From NCBI RefSeq assembly GCF_023380205.1, contig NZ_CP093361.1, positions 868,001 to 932,000 on the forward strand: a DNA stretch of 64,000 bases, given 5' to 3'. Made by a program: the position numbers and the translations under genes. The notes beneath the pieces are model-generated. The model did no database searches and was not told where the DNA came from. It saw only the letters and a list, made by a program, of their open reading frames with translations. Shown in pieces: positions 8,937 through 19,256 of this stretch. This stretch comes from Nicoliella spurrieriana. Its GTDB lineage: Bacteria; Bacillota; Bacilli; Lactobacillales; Lactobacillaceae. Within the stretch, counting starts at the first letter, position 1; every line of letters begins with the position of its first letter.

Positions 8937-8951
8937 TTATAATAATTATTA
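8937..8951 (-). promoter_or_regulatory. PerR box upstream of the VIT operon
   Basis: TTATAATAATTATTA differs at one position from the PerR consensus TTATAATNATTATAA. The surrounding 20 bases are identical to a site upstream of perR (21302-21316). Confidence 0.7.
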
Positions 8952-9064
8952 ACTAACAATATTTATTATATGCTCCCGAATGCAAAATGTAAAGTGATTT
9001 TGCATTCATGAAAATAAAAGTTAGGGATACGGTACATTTGTAATGATAACTCAAATCAGGCCAA

Positions 9065-9095
9065 TAAAAAAAGCGATTGCAATCCAATCGCTTTC
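9065..9095 (-). terminator. Terminator after dapF
   Basis: On the minus strand AAAGCGATTG and CAATCGCTTT form a stem around a 5-base loop, followed by a T run. Confidence 0.85.
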
Positions 9096-9102
9096 AATCT
9101 AA

Positions 9103-10089
9103 TTAATTTAACTGTAATGATTTAATGAACGCCTGATAACTTGCTTCTTCACCAGTATCATGAACCTGGACGGAATCAGCTGTGACGCTAGCAGCATGGA
9201 GCTTTGCTTCGTCAACGTCGATTTGATGGGTGAAAGTAGCGTTACCGATCAATTCGATCCATTGGTGTTCGTCGTTAGGGTGGACAATCGTCTTGACCAT
9301 CCCACCGGGGTTAGTCACTTCGATGGGCTGGTTGACGTCGACCATGTCGGGATAATTTAACGCAAACGCTAGTGAAGTAGCTGACATCCCAGTTCCACAG
9401 GCGTTCGTGAACCCAACGCCCCGTTCGTAGGTCCGGACAAAGAGTTGGTTTTGGCCTAAGATCTTAGCAAAGTTGACGTTCACGCCATCTGGAAAGTACT
9501 GATTGGGTTCGTTCAATTGCTTCCCCAGGGTACCGAGCGTGTCGTTTAGGTCGTGATCGTTATCAACGAAGCTGATCAAGTGGGGGTTCGGTACGGCAAT
9601 CGTAGTGAACTTCAGGTGGTCATTTAATGCTGGTAGTGGTTGGTTCATGACCTGATCCATGCCCAGGTGATCGAATGGGAAGGCCTCTTTTTGGTAGCGA
9701 ACGGGGGAAATTTCAACTGCAAAGGCGAAGACGTTATCAGCCAGGTTAGGTTGCCGGTTGACCAATAAATCAGCAGCGGGGGTTTCGACCTTAAATGAAT
9801 CCTTACCGGAGTGATCCGCAATGTATCTGGAAACGCAGCGGAGCCCGTTGCCACACATTGAAGCGCGGCTACCGTCGGCATTGACGACTTCCATGCGGCC
9901 CAGGGCGGCCTTATGATCCGATTGATCGACTACCAAGACCCCATCAGCACCACCGAGTAGGCTAGTGGGTTTGCAAATGGTCTGGGCGAGGTGGGTTAAT
10001 TCGTCCGCTGATAGCTTGTGGTCCAGTGCGGTTTGATCCAGAATGAAGAATTGGTTCTCAGAACCATGAACCTTTAATAATTGTGCCAT
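9103..10089 (-). CDS. dapF: Diaminopimelate epimerase
   Basis: Cytoplasmic PLP-independent epimerase that converts LL-diaminopimelate to meso-diaminopimelate, the precursor of lysine and of DAP-type peptidoglycan. The protein has 328 residues, somewhat longer than the usual 275. Both catalytic cysteines are visible: Cys79 in CGNGLRC and Cys231 in NACGTGMSA. It follows lysC with a 2-base gap and its own AGGAGG, so the two are cotranscribed away from the main lysine operon. The pairing of the first step (aspartate kinase) and the last DAP step in one unit complements the enzymes encoded on the other strand. Confidence 0.95.
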   Translation of the reverse strand: MAQLLKVHGSENQFFILDQTALDHKLSADELTHLAQTICKPTSLLGGADGVLVVDQSDHKAALGRMEVVNADGSRASMCGNGLRCVSRYIADHSGKDSFKVETPAADLLVNRQPNLADNVFAFAVEISPVRYQKEAFPFDHLGMDQVMNQPLPALNDHLKFTTIAVPNPHLISFVDNDHDLNDTLGTLGKQLNEPNQYFPDGVNVNFAKILGQNQLFVRTYERGVGFTNACGTGMSATSLAFALNYPDMVDVNQPIEVTNPGGMVKTIVHPNDEHQWIELIGNATFTHQIDVDEAKLHAASVTADSVQVHDTGEEASYQAFIKSLQLN

Positions 10090-10091
10090 AG

Positions 10092-11459
10092 TTAGTCCTC
10101 CTGTTGATTAAAAAATTGATTGTAGATATCTTTAACGGCGCGGTTAGCATCTGCTTTGCGGGTCCCAATCATGATGGAGATTTGGGATGCACCCTGGTTG
10201 ATCATATTTACTTTGATGCCATCTTCTGCCAGTGGGTCGATCGACTTACTGAGCCCGTCGGTCATGTTGACCATTCCTTCACCCACGACCATTAGGATGG
10301 CATAGTCGGTAATCCAATTTAGTTTGTCGGGATGCAACGTGTCGTGGATTTCACGCCCCACGGCCTTCATTTTTTCGGGGGTCAACTGGCGGTTATCGAA
10401 GATAACGGTCAAATCATCGATTCCAGAGGGCATGTGTTCGTATGAGATGTCATACTTATAAAAGATGTTCAAGAGCTTTAAGGTAAAGCCGACTTCCTTG
10501 TTCAATAGGTAGCGGTGAAGGTATAACGCTGAGAAGTGGCCCGAACTAGCGACTCCGGTGATTTGGTGTTCGGATTGAAAGCCACCTTCGGGAACGATGA
10601 GGGTCCCTGGGGCTTCCGGGTCGTTAGTGTTTCGGACGTTAATGGTGACCTTCCCTTCAATGGCTGGAATGATTGCTTCGTCGTTAAAGACCGAAAAGCC
10701 AGCGTAGGAAAGTTCACGCATTTCCCGATAGGTCATCTTTTTAATTGGAATCGGGTTCTTGATGATTTTAGGGTTAGCGGCATAGATCGCGCTAACGTCG
10801 GTGAAGTTTTCATACATTGGGATGTTTAGTCCACGGGCTACGATCGAACCGGTAATATCGGAACCACCACGGGCAAAGGTAGCAATGTTGCCATCCTTAG
10901 TGACCCCGAAAAAGCCGGGGAAGATTAACTTCTCATCACCATAACCAAAGTGGCCAAGGTTTTGGTAGGTCTCCGGTAAGACGGTCGCCGAGTTAGGCTC
11001 GTCACTAACCGTAATCCCCGCCTCCTTGGGATCCACGAAACGGGATTTGATGCCCAATTGATTTAAGACCAGCGCCATTAATTCGGCGTTCAACTTTTCA
11101 CCATGGGCCTTAAATGCGGCCATTAGGTATTCATCATTTGGGTACGTTTGCGTGGGTAGCTTTGCTAACGTGTCTGGGATGACTTGGAACGCTGCTGCTG
11201 GGACCTGAAAGTGATCCGCAATTGATTGGTAGCGTTCGATAATCGTTTGTAAAACTGCATCGGTAGCTTGGTTTTGAATGGTTTGATTGGCGTATTTAAT
11301 TAATAGGTCGGTTACTTTGATGTCATCGTCAAATCGCTTGCCTGGTGCTGAGACCACGATGATTTGACGGGCGTTATCTGCGTTGATGATGTCGATTACT
11401 TTTTGGTATTGGGAACCATTGGCGAGTGAACTGCCCCCAAATTTGATGATTTTGGTCAA
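10092..11459 (-). CDS. lysC: Aspartate kinase
   Basis: Phosphorylates L-aspartate with ATP, the first committed step of the aspartate family pathway, in the cytoplasm. It has 455 residues: kinase domain with IIKFGGSSLANG at the N-terminus and FARGGSDITGSI in the middle, then two C-terminal ACT domains (from about residue 300) expected to bind lysine or threonine. The start is a TTG at 11459, nine bases after AGGAGG. It is divergent from the riboswitch-controlled lysA operon. I see no lysine riboswitch on this strand, so control may rest on allosteric feedback. Confidence 0.95.
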   Translation of the reverse strand: MTKIIKFGGSSLANGSQYQKVIDIINADNARQIIVVSAPGKRFDDDIKVTDLLIKYANQTIQNQATDAVLQTIIERYQSIADHFQVPAAAFQVIPDTLAKLPTQTYPNDEYLMAAFKAHGEKLNAELMALVLNQLGIKSRFVDPKEAGITVSDEPNSATVLPETYQNLGHFGYGDEKLIFPGFFGVTKDGNIATFARGGSDITGSIVARGLNIPMYENFTDVSAIYAANPKIIKNPIPIKKMTYREMRELSYAGFSVFNDEAIIPAIEGKVTINVRNTNDPEAPGTLIVPEGGFQSEHQITGVASSGHFSALYLHRYLLNKEVGFTLKLLNIFYKYDISYEHMPSGIDDLTVIFDNRQLTPEKMKAVGREIHDTLHPDKLNWITDYAILMVVGEGMVNMTDGLSKSIDPLAEDGIKVNMINQGASQISIMIGTRKADANRAVKDIYNQFFNQQED

Positions 11460-11603
11460 GGATAAATCCTCCTATAATAATATTCACATTGCATTCTAAC
11501 ATGATTATAAATTTAATCAATAACTAGCGACGTTAGGAACGAGCGCTGTTGAATGCCAATATATAGAAATAAAAAACAAAAAAACTTTTTTTGTTTAAAA
11601 CGG

Positions 11604-11630
11604 TTGACGAACGGGTTTAAATGCTATAAC
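11604..11630 (+). promoter_or_regulatory. Promoter of the lysine operon
   Basis: TTGACG (11604-11609) and an extended -10 TGCTATAAC (hexamer 11625-11630) with a 15-base spacer lie just before the riboswitch. Confidence 0.7.
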
Positions 11631-11640
11631 ATTTAAATTA

Positions 11641-11815
11641 ATCGAAGAGGTCGCGACCAAGACAAGTAAACCAATCGAGTCACTGTAATGACAAAGAAAT
11701 TGATTGAAAAGTGCGGTTGCCGAAGTCGGTAATTCGTTACAGCGGATTACTCTCTGGGACGTAGCCCAATAGGTTGCGGACTGTCACGAGAATATTCTTG
11801 TGGAGCGCTTTCGAC
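11641..11815 (+). ncRNA. Lysine riboswitch (L box) aptamer
   Basis: The leader carries the lysine riboswitch core: AGAGGTCGCGACC near the 5' end with AAGTAA, GTGCGGTTGCCGAAG in the middle, GTTGCGGACTGTCACGAG, and the closing TGGAGCGCTTTCGA, which pairs back to the 5' CGAAGAGG region. A terminator and then lysA follow. In this class bound lysine favours termination, so the operon is off when lysine is plentiful. The identification rests on conserved sequence and order; I did not fold it computationally. Confidence 0.92.
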
Positions 11816-11850
11816 AATGGAAACCGAGTAATTAAAATGGCTAAAACCAT

Positions 11851-11905
11851 GGGGATTCTTTTGTATGGATGTGTAGACCACATTCATACGGGAGAATCCC
11901 TTTTT
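11851..11905 (+). terminator. Riboswitch-controlled terminator of the lysine operon
   Basis: GGGGATTCT pairs with AGAATCCC, with further inner pairing of TGTATGGATGTG to CACATTCATACG, and TTTTT follows. It lies between the aptamer and lysA and is the likely expression platform. Confidence 0.88.
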
Positions 11906-11952
11906 GTATTCTTGCCAGGGCGCCCTTTTCTAAACTTATGGAGGTATTTTTT

Positions 11953-13266
11953 ATGAACGAGCAGATTAGTCAATCAGACATTAACAGTGAGGGCCACCTG
12001 ACGATCGGTGGTTGCGATGCTGTTTCACTAGCCCATCAATTTGGGACCCCATTGGTGGTTTACGATGTTAATCAGATCAAAAGCCAAATTGAACACTTCC
12101 AAGAGGTGTTCAAGAATAACGACGTTGAATACGCGGTGTGCTACGCTAGCAAGGCGTTTGCTAACACTGCAATGTATCAACTAGTTGATTCAATGGATTG
12201 CCACGTGGATGTGGTCTCAGCTGGTGAAATGAGTATGGCATTGCACGCTGGCTTCCCAGCCGAACACATGACGTTCCACGGGAATAATAAGTCACGGGCC
12301 GAACTACAAATGGCAATTGACAATCATGTCGGGGTAATTGCATTGGATAACTTCCATGAAATTGACCTATTAAATGAAGTTTTGGAATCATCAGATGCTA
12401 AAACAAAGGTCATGATGCGAATCACCCCTGGGATTTCAGCTCACACCCACGAATTTATTCAGACCGGTCAAGTGGATAGTAAGTTCGGGTTCGATTTAGA
12501 ATCTGGTGAGGCGGAACAGGCACTCCAAGCAGTGTTGAAGCACCCCCGGATGGACTTGATCGGAATTCACTCCCACATTGGTTCACAGATCTTTGAATTG
12601 AACGGGTTCGAATTAGCGGCCGAAAAGTTGGTTCAACTAGCTGCTGATTGGAAACAACGCTTCGAGTATGAAGCACGGGTGATCGACGTTGGTGGTGGGT
12701 TTGGAATCCGCTACACCGAAGATGACCGGCCATTACAACCCGAACAGTTCGTAGATGCAATCATCAAGACCATCAAACAGGCTAGCCAAGCCCACGGGTT
12801 AACCACTCCTGCGGTTTGGATCGAACCCGGCCGTTCAATCGTGGGGCCTGCCGGTTATAACCTCTATACGATTGGCTCCCGCAAGGATGTGAAGGGGATT
12901 CGCTCCTACGTTGCCGTTGACGGTGGGATGGGTGATAACATTCGCCCAGCCCTCTATGAAGCTAAGTACGAGGCCGTGGTTGCCAACCGTCCGGAAGCTG
13001 AAATCGTGGAACACGTTCACTTGGCTGGTAAGTATTGTGAATCAGGAGATATCTTGATCGACGACTTACCACTTCCTGAAACGCACCCTGGGGATGTGGT
13101 GGTAATGTTTGATACCGGGGCCTATGGGTACTCGATGGCATCCAATTACAACCTAAATCCAAAGCCCGCCATCGTCTTTGTTGAAGATGGCAAAGCGACA
13201 TTAGTGACTAGGCGTGAGACCCCAGCTGATTTAGAACGGTTGGACTTTGGCTTAGATGGAAAATAA
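11953..13266 (+). CDS. lysA: Diaminopimelate decarboxylase
   Basis: PLP enzyme of the alanine racemase fold that decarboxylates meso-diaminopimelate to L-lysine. It has 437 residues, with the PLP lysine at Lys67 in CYASKAFAN, HSHIGSQI, the glycine-rich phosphate loop DVGGGFG, the GRSIVG motif and the C-terminal catalytic Cys in KYCESGD. A longer reading frame opens at 11869 inside the terminator; the ATG at 11953 with GGAGG nine bases upstream is the real start. It is the first gene of the lysine operon although it performs the last reaction. Confidence 0.96.
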   Translation: MNEQISQSDINSEGHLTIGGCDAVSLAHQFGTPLVVYDVNQIKSQIEHFQEVFKNNDVEYAVCYASKAFANTAMYQLVDSMDCHVDVVSAGEMSMALHAGFPAEHMTFHGNNKSRAELQMAIDNHVGVIALDNFHEIDLLNEVLESSDAKTKVMMRITPGISAHTHEFIQTGQVDSKFGFDLESGEAEQALQAVLKHPRMDLIGIHSHIGSQIFELNGFELAAEKLVQLAADWKQRFEYEARVIDVGGGFGIRYTEDDRPLQPEQFVDAIIKTIKQASQAHGLTTPAVWIEPGRSIVGPAGYNLYTIGSRKDVKGIRSYVAVDGGMGDNIRPALYEAKYEAVVANRPEAEIVEHVHLAGKYCESGDILIDDLPLPETHPGDVVVMFDTGAYGYSMASNYNLNPKPAIVFVEDGKATLVTRRETPADLERLDFGLDGK

Positions 13267-13313
13267 ATCATCGCTATATAATAGTAGAAAAATTTAAAGG
13301 AGTAATTTAAAAC

Positions 13314-14018
13314 ATGGCACAATTAGACGCACGCGAAATTATTAACTACATTGGAACTGCAGAAAAGAAGACCCCGGTAAAGGTTTACTTGAACGGTAAC
13401 ATCGATCAAATGACCTTCCCAGATACCGTAAAGGTCTTTAAGGGGGTTGATTCAGCCACCGTCTTTGGTGATTGGAAGGTCGTTGCCCCATTGGTCAAGG
13501 ACCCAGCAGTGAGTGATTACGAAGTTGAAAACTGGACTAGAAACTCAGCCGTTCCATTGCTTGACTTGAAGAGCATTAACGCGCGGATCGAACCCGGAGC
13601 CATCATTCGTGACCAAGTCCTAATCGGTGATAACGCCGTGGTAATGATGGGTGCCATCATTAATATTGGTTGTGAAATCGGTGCGAACTCCATGATCGAT
13701 ATGGGAGTGGTCATGGGTGGCCGGGCCATCGTTGGAAAGCATTCTCACATTGGGGCCGGCGCTGTGTTAGCCGGGGTAATTGAACCCGCTTCCGCAGAAC
13801 CAGTTCGGATTGATGATAACGTCTTGATCGGTGCCAATGCCGTGGTAATTGAAGGGGTTCACGTTGGAAAGGGCGCCGTCGTGGCTGCCGGAGCAATCGT
13901 GACTCACGATGTGGAACCATACACGATGGTTGCTGGGACCCCTGCTAGAAAGATCAAGGATGTTGATGCAAAGACTCAATCAAAGACGAGTTTAGAAGAC
14001 GATTTAAGAAAGTTGTGA
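13314..14018 (+). CDS. dapH: Tetrahydrodipicolinate N-acetyltransferase
   Basis: Transfers acetyl from acetyl-CoA to tetrahydrodipicolinate, which defines the acetylase branch of DAP synthesis used by many Firmicutes. It has 234 residues: an N-terminal helical domain of about 90 residues, then left-handed beta-helix hexapeptide repeats (for example IGDNAV, IGANSM, IGAGAV, IGANAV), ending in AGTPARKIK. The length matches the family. A good AAGGAG precedes the ATG, 48 bases after lysA. The next gene, four bases downstream, removes the acetyl group again after transamination. Confidence 0.95.
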   Translation: MAQLDAREIINYIGTAEKKTPVKVYLNGNIDQMTFPDTVKVFKGVDSATVFGDWKVVAPLVKDPAVSDYEVENWTRNSAVPLLDLKSINARIEPGAIIRDQVLIGDNAVVMMGAIINIGCEIGANSMIDMGVVMGGRAIVGKHSHIGAGAVLAGVIEPASAEPVRIDDNVLIGANAVVIEGVHVGKGAVVAAGAIVTHDVEPYTMVAGTPARKIKDVDAKTQSKTSLEDDLRKL

Positions 14019-14022
14019 TTAA

Positions 14023-15177
14023 ATGCCAGCATTGAAGGAAGCAGATTTAATTCAGATTCGACGCCACTTACACCAAATTCCAGAATTGGCGTTGCAAGAA
14101 ACGCAGACCCACGCCTATTTGAAGGCGGTGATTGCTCAATTCGATCAAACGAACCTGACGGTCCGGGGAATTGATTCACTCCCGACGGCATTGTTAGTCC
14201 GGGTCGCTGGCAGTGATCCCAAGCGAACGATTGGGTACCGTGCTGATATCGACGCATTACCGGTGACGGAAGCGACCGGATTAGCATTTGCTTCTAAGCA
14301 TGAAAATGTAATGCACGCTTGCGGGCATGATATTCACATGACGGTGGCCCTCGGGGTCTTGAGCTACTTTGCAAGTCATCAACCTAAGGATAACTTAATT
14401 TTCTTCTTCCAACCAGCTGAAGAAAGCGAGAACGGTGGGAAGTTAGCCTATGAAGCGGGGGCGTTTGAAGGCCAATGGCGGCCGGATGAATTTTACGGGC
14501 TCCATGATACGCCCGACCTTCCTGCCGGGGCCATTGGGTGTCGCATGGGGACCCTGTTTGCTGGAACGACCGAGGTCAACGTTGATTTGATTGGAAAGAG
14601 CGGTCACGCTGCATATCCGCAAAATGCGAATGATATGGTGGTGGTCGCAGCCCAATTCATTAATCAAATTCAAACGATCATTTCACGAAGCATTGACCCG
14701 ATTCAAAGCGGCGTCATTACCTTTGGAAAACTAGATGCGGGGACGATTAGAAATGTCATTGCTGGAAAGGCCCGCATTGAAGGGACGGTTCGGGGGTTGA
14801 CCCAGACGATGATCGAAACGATCGATGAGCGCATTAAGGACGTTGCCGCTGGGATTGCCCGCAGTTACAACTGTAAGGTCGATGTCGAATTAAACCAGGG
14901 GGGGTACCTGCCGGTGGAAAACGATCCTAAATTGACCGCAAACTTGATTCAATTCATGCAACACGCTGACAAAGTAAACTTCATTGAAACCGAACCAGCC
15001 ATGACCGGAGAGGACTTCGGTTACTTATTATCTAAGATTCACGGCACAATGTTTTGGCTAGGGGTGCAAGATGATTCCCAGCTCCATGCTGCGACTTTCA
15101 CACCACGTGAAGAAGCAATCGAGCCCGGAATCGATGCCATCACCAGTTTCTTGAATTACCGAATGCAACAAGCCTAA
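14023..15177 (+). CDS. dapL: N-acetyl-diaminopimelate deacetylase
   Basis: M20-family metalloenzyme that removes the acetyl group from N-acetyl-LL-diaminopimelate to give LL-DAP, the substrate of DapF. It has 384 residues and the amidohydrolase motifs RADIDALPV, HACGHDIHM (metal ligands), PAEESENGG (catalytic Glu) and TGEDFGY near the C-terminus, with the dimerisation lid (about 180-290) containing GKSGHAAYP. It starts four bases after the dapH stop. Placement directly after the acetyltransferase supports this role over that of a general aminoacylase. Confidence 0.92.
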   Translation: MPALKEADLIQIRRHLHQIPELALQETQTHAYLKAVIAQFDQTNLTVRGIDSLPTALLVRVAGSDPKRTIGYRADIDALPVTEATGLAFASKHENVMHACGHDIHMTVALGVLSYFASHQPKDNLIFFFQPAEESENGGKLAYEAGAFEGQWRPDEFYGLHDTPDLPAGAIGCRMGTLFAGTTEVNVDLIGKSGHAAYPQNANDMVVVAAQFINQIQTIISRSIDPIQSGVITFGKLDAGTIRNVIAGKARIEGTVRGLTQTMIETIDERIKDVAAGIARSYNCKVDVELNQGGYLPVENDPKLTANLIQFMQHADKVNFIETEPAMTGEDFGYLLSKIHGTMFWLGVQDDSQLHAATFTPREEAIEPGIDAITSFLNYRMQQA

Positions 15178-15189
15178 GGGGGACTTAAT

Positions 15190-16098
15190 ATGTTTGAAAA
15201 CGCAGATTTAATGACCGCAATTATTACACCATTTGATGCAGATGGGAAGCTTGATTTTGATACGTTGACCGAACTGACAAACCGCTACATTGATGAGGGC
15301 AACCGGGGATTCGTAATTGGTGGGACGACCGGTGAAACACCAACCCTCACCCACGATGAAAAAATTGAACTCTACACTAAGTTCGGTCAGATCGTTAACG
15401 GTCGGGTCCCGGTCATTGCTGGGGTGGGAAGTAATAACACCGCCGAAACGGTTGCCTTTACCAAGGAAGTTAGCCACATCGATGGAATTGACGCTGCATT
15501 AGTAGTGGTTCCATACTACAACAAACCTGATCAACGGCGGATGAAGGCGCACTTCACGACCGTTGCCAACGAAGGTGGCATGCCCGTGGTAATGTATAAC
15601 ATTCCAGGCCGGACCGGCGTAACCATGGCAAACGAAACGGTATTAGAATTAGCACAGAACCCAAACATTGTGGGGGTTAAGCAGTGTACTTCCATGGAAG
15701 ATTTAGAAATGCTGGTTCAAAATGCGCCCGCAGACTTTGCCGTCTTTAGTGGTGAAGATGCGCAGGCACTATTTGCCAAGGTCATCGGAGCCCGGGGCGT
15801 GATTTCCGTTGCTTCGCACATCTATGGAGCTCAAATGCGGGAAATGTATGATGCGTTGGAAGACGGTGATTACCGCAAGGCGGGGGCCATGCAACGGCAC
15901 TTGACCCCATTGATGGGGGCATTATTCATGTACCCATCACCAGCGCCAGTGAAGGCGGTCCTTAGTGCGCAGGGCTATCAAGTCGGCGCCTCCAGATTAC
16001 CGATCTTGCCGCTTGATAACGAAGAAAAGCAAGCATTAGCATTACGGTTAGGACTAAGCAAGGACGCATTAAATCATAAGTTGGAGGAATTAGTTTAA
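15190..16098 (+). CDS. dapA: 4-hydroxy-tetrahydrodipicolinate synthase
   Basis: Class I aldolase-type enzyme that condenses pyruvate with aspartate semialdehyde, entering the DAP branch. It has 302 residues, the phosphate-binding type motif [10 protein letters not shown], the Tyr of the relay in [19 protein letters not shown], and the Schiff-base Lys in GVKQCTS (about residue 163). A GGGGG ribosome site precedes the ATG. It is the fourth gene of the operon, followed one base later by dapB, which uses its product. Confidence 0.96.
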   Translation: MFENADLMTAIITPFDADGKLDFDTLTELTNRYIDEGNRGFVIGGTTGETPTLTHDEKIELYTKFGQIVNGRVPVIAGVGSNNTAETVAFTKEVSHIDGIDAALVVVPYYNKPDQRRMKAHFTTVANEGGMPVVMYNIPGRTGVTMANETVLELAQNPNIVGVKQCTSMEDLEMLVQNAPADFAVFSGEDAQALFAKVIGARGVISVASHIYGAQMREMYDALEDGDYRKAGAMQRHLTPLMGALFMYPSPAPVKAVLSAQGYQVGASRLPILPLDNEEKQALALRLGLSKDALNHKLEELV

Positions 16099-16099
16099 A

Positions 16100-16870
16100 A
16101 TGGTAAAGATTTTGTTAGCCGGATTTACCGGTTCAATGGGCCAAAAGGCAATCAAGATGATCGAAGATACCCCGGAATTTGACCTCGTGGCGGTGTATGC
16201 ACCCACTGCTGACCAATCAGCTGCTGAATACGGGTTAGCTGATTCAGTTGCGGTGTTCAACGATTTGAACCAAATTGATGCAGATGCGGATGTGTGGATC
16301 GACTTTACGATTCCAGATTCCGTGTATAAGGATACTAAATTTGCGATTGAGCATGGCTACCACCCCGTGATTGGGACGACCGGGTTGACCGACGACCAGG
16401 AAGCGGAATTGATCGCCCTTTCAAAGCAAAAGCAACTAGGGGGATTGATTGCCCCAAACTTTGGGTTATCAGCAGTCCTATTAATGAAGTTTGCAAAGGA
16501 AGCCGCTCAATACTTCCCAGACGTTGAAGTAATTGAAATGCACCATGAAGACAAAAAAGACGCGCCTTCTGGAACGGCCCTTAGTACTGCTAAGATGATC
16601 GACGAAGTTAGACCTAACCACGAACAGGGTGATTCTAAGGAATCCATGCCAGGGGTTCGTGGTGGTGACTACCACGGAATTCGGATCCATGCGGTCCGCT
16701 TGCCGGGCTATATCGCCCATGAACAGGTCCTATTCGGGGGGGCTGGTGAGGCATTAACGATTCGCCAAGACTCATTTGACCGGGCTTCCTTCATGCAGGG
16801 AGTTAAAGTTGCGGTTAAAAATGTTAAAAAATTGTCCGAATTAGTTGTCGGATTAGAAAATCTTTTGTAA
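16100..16870 (+). CDS. dapB: 4-hydroxy-tetrahydrodipicolinate reductase
   Basis: NAD(P)H-dependent reductase giving tetrahydrodipicolinate. It has 256 residues: Rossmann motif AGFTGSMGQKA at the N-terminus, IGTTGLTDDQ, the substrate-binding and catalytic segment EMHHEDKKDAPSGTA (His pair and Lys), and a C-terminal dimerisation sheet with GYIAHEQVLFGG and GEALTIRQDS. It starts one base after dapA. The 72 bases after it hold no terminator that I can see, so transcription should continue into patA. Confidence 0.96.
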   Translation: MVKILLAGFTGSMGQKAIKMIEDTPEFDLVAVYAPTADQSAAEYGLADSVAVFNDLNQIDADADVWIDFTIPDSVYKDTKFAIEHGYHPVIGTTGLTDDQEAELIALSKQKQLGGLIAPNFGLSAVLLMKFAKEAAQYFPDVEVIEMHHEDKKDAPSGTALSTAKMIDEVRPNHEQGDSKESMPGVRGGDYHGIRIHAVRLPGYIAHEQVLFGGAGEALTIRQDSFDRASFMQGVKVAVKNVKKLSELVVGLENLL

Positions 16871-16942
16871 AATTAAGATAATTCTAATGTTGAATTAAAA
16901 ACTTTTATCAGTGAATAAACAATTCAGGAGGAATCAGCGATT

Positions 16943-18127
16943 ATGCCTAATTTATCACCAAAGCTTAGCCGGGTTTATAACCACAGACTAGACTTAGTAA
17001 AACCATCAGGAATTAGAAGCTTCGATAAGCAAATTTCCGATGTTGATGGAATTATCAAGCTTACGATTGGGGAACCAGATTTAAACACCCCTGATCACAT
17101 TAAGGAAGCTGCGATTAAGGCAATTCAGGATAATGATACCCATTATTCTGCACAACCAGGGACGATCGAATTACGAAATGCGATTCACCACTACCTTTCG
17201 GTTGCGCGCGGATTAGAATATGATCCACAGTCTGAAATCATTGCGACCATTGGTGCGACGGAAGCACTTTATGCGACCTTCGAAACCATTTTAAACCCTG
17301 GCGACAAGGTGATTTTACCAACCCCTACGTTTGCACTCTACGAACCAATCGTGACCCTATTGGGGGGCGAAGTCATCAATGTTGATACTTCCAAGGATAA
17401 TTTTGTACTCACTCCGGAACGTCTTAAAGAAGTTCTTGCTAAGGAGGGCGATTCTGTTAAGGCCATCCTATTGAACTACCCAGGGAATCCGACCGGAGTT
17501 GAATTCTCAGAATCATTGATTAAAAGTTTGGCTGATATCATCAAGGAACACGACATGTTCGTGCTTTCTGATGAAATTTACTGTGAATTAACTTACGGCG
17601 TGGAACACCATTCCATTGCTGAATTTATTCCAGAACAAACCATCTACATTAATGGGGTTTCTAAGTCCCACGCAATGACCGGATGGCGGATTGGATACAT
17701 TGCAGGGCCTGCAGACATCGTTAAAAAAATTACTAAGACCCATGCGTTCATGGTTACCTGTCCTCCTGACGTGGACCAAGCAGCTGCCGCTGAAGCGCTC
17801 CAAAATGGATTAGACGATCCAATTTCAATGCGCGAAATTTACAAGCATCGGCGTGATTACATTAGTGACCGCCTTGCTAAAATGAACTTTAAGACCGCCT
17901 TACCAGAAGGGGCATTTTACATCTTTGCTAAGATTCCAGCTAATTTGGAACAAGATGACGTTAAGTTTGGCCTTACGCTTGCTAACGAAGCTCGCGTGGG
18001 GGTAATCCCAGGGAGTGCATTTGGCCCTGGTGGTGAAGGTTACATTCGGATGTCATACGCTGCTTCCGATGAAGATATTAAGACGGCAATGGATCGAATT
18101 GAAGAATTCCTTGCCAACCAACTCTAA
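16943..18127 (+). CDS. patA: N-acetyl-LL-diaminopimelate aminotransferase
   Basis: Class I/II PLP aminotransferase of 394 residues. Visible are the [11 protein letters not shown] segment (Asn contact to PLP), LSDEIYCEL (Asp and Tyr), the Schiff-base Lys in [16 protein letters not shown] and the C-terminal substrate Arg in GYIRMSYA. Operon position between dapB and asd, together with dapH and dapL, points to the transamination of N-acetyl-2-amino-6-oxopimelate. Sequence alone would fit other amino acid transaminases such as an aspartate aminotransferase. AGGAGG lies upstream of the ATG. Confidence 0.88.
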   Translation: MPNLSPKLSRVYNHRLDLVKPSGIRSFDKQISDVDGIIKLTIGEPDLNTPDHIKEAAIKAIQDNDTHYSAQPGTIELRNAIHHYLSVARGLEYDPQSEIIATIGATEALYATFETILNPGDKVILPTPTFALYEPIVTLLGGEVINVDTSKDNFVLTPERLKEVLAKEGDSVKAILLNYPGNPTGVEFSESLIKSLADIIKEHDMFVLSDEIYCELTYGVEHHSIAEFIPEQTIYINGVSKSHAMTGWRIGYIAGPADIVKKITKTHAFMVTCPPDVDQAAAAEALQNGLDDPISMREIYKHRRDYISDRLAKMNFKTALPEGAFYIFAKIPANLEQDDVKFGLTLANEARVGVIPGSAFGPGGEGYIRMSYAASDEDIKTAMDRIEEFLANQL

Positions 18128-18146
18128 AACAAAGGATGATTTGAAT

Positions 18147-19226
18147 ATGAAAGAATACAATGTCGCCATCCTCGGTGCTACCGGTGCCGTTGGAATGCGC
18201 ATGATCGATCAATTAGCTAACTCTACGGTGCCAGTTAAAAACATTAAACTACTTGCTTCCAAGCGTTCTGCTGGTAAGAAGATGAAGTTTAAAGGCCAAG
18301 AAGTGACCGTTGAAGAAGCCACTCCTGAATCCTTTGACGGGGTTGATTTGGTACTTGCATCTGCTGGTGGGGCAGCTTCTAAGAAGTTCCTACCAGAAGC
18401 CGTAAAACGCGGGGCAGTGTGTGTTGATAACACGAGTGCCTTTCGGATGGACCCAGAAGTGCCATTGGTCGTTCCAGAAGTGAACGTGGACCAATTAAAG
18501 AACCACAAGGGAATCATTGCGAACCCTAACTGTTCCACAATCCAAATGGTAGTGGCCCTAGAACCAGTCTTTAAGAAATACGGGCTCAAGCAAATCGTGG
18601 TTTCAACTTACCAAGCCGCATCTGGGGCTGGTCAATCCGCATTGAACGAATTTTACCAACAAGCCCAAGATTACTTGGACGGGAAGGAAATGAAGTCTAC
18701 GATCCTTCCTACTGGTAGTGATAAGAAGCACTATCCATTGGCATTTAACCTCTTACCACAAATCGATGTCTTTGAAGATTATGGATACACCCATGAAGAA
18801 TGGAAGATGATCCATGAAACCAAGAAGATTATGTTAAACGATATGGATGCTAAGGACATTAAGGTCACTGCTACCTGTGTCCGGGTGCCGGTACCAATTT
18901 CACACGGAGAATCCGTTTACTTTGAAGTGGCTGATAAGAGTGCCACGGCCGAAGATATTAAGGCGGCCATTCGTGATGCTGATGGGGTCACTTTACAGGA
19001 TGACCCTGATCACCAAGTTTATCCACAACCACTAACTGCTGAAGGCCACCGCGAAACATTCGTTGGTCGGATTCGCCCAGATCTTGAAAACGAAGGGGCA
19101 TTTCATCTATGGGTCGTTGCTGATAACCTCTTGAAGGGTGCAGCATGGAACACAGTTGAAAATGCAGAACGACTAGTTGAACAAGATCTAGTGCACGTAC
19201 CAGAAGACCATTACGAAGCTAAATAA
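18147..19226 (+). CDS. asd: Aspartate-semialdehyde dehydrogenase
   Basis: Reduces aspartyl phosphate from LysC to aspartate semialdehyde using NADPH. It has 359 residues: Rossmann motif [12 protein letters not shown], catalytic Cys in NPNCSTIQM (about residue 130), and the catalytic His region in [12 protein letters not shown]. The longest in-frame start lies inside patA; the ATG at 18147 behind AAAGGATG is chosen because the protein then begins directly at the Rossmann fold ([10 protein letters not shown]). It provides the branch-point metabolite for DapA and also for threonine and methionine. Confidence 0.95.
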   Translation: MKEYNVAILGATGAVGMRMIDQLANSTVPVKNIKLLASKRSAGKKMKFKGQEVTVEEATPESFDGVDLVLASAGGAASKKFLPEAVKRGAVCVDNTSAFRMDPEVPLVVPEVNVDQLKNHKGIIANPNCSTIQMVVALEPVFKKYGLKQIVVSTYQAASGAGQSALNEFYQQAQDYLDGKEMKSTILPTGSDKKHYPLAFNLLPQIDVFEDYGYTHEEWKMIHETKKIMLNDMDAKDIKVTATCVRVPVPISHGESVYFEVADKSATAEDIKAAIRDADGVTLQDDPDHQVYPQPLTAEGHRETFVGRIRPDLENEGAFHLWVVADNLLKGAAWNTVENAERLVEQDLVHVPEDHYEAK

Positions 19227-19256
19227 TTACGCAGGAGCTAACAGGAGGTTTTTATT

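Noticed and set aside
11869-11952. Longer LysA beginning at 11869
   Set aside because: The added 28 residues are coded by the riboswitch terminator, and the ATG at 11953 has the proper ribosome site.
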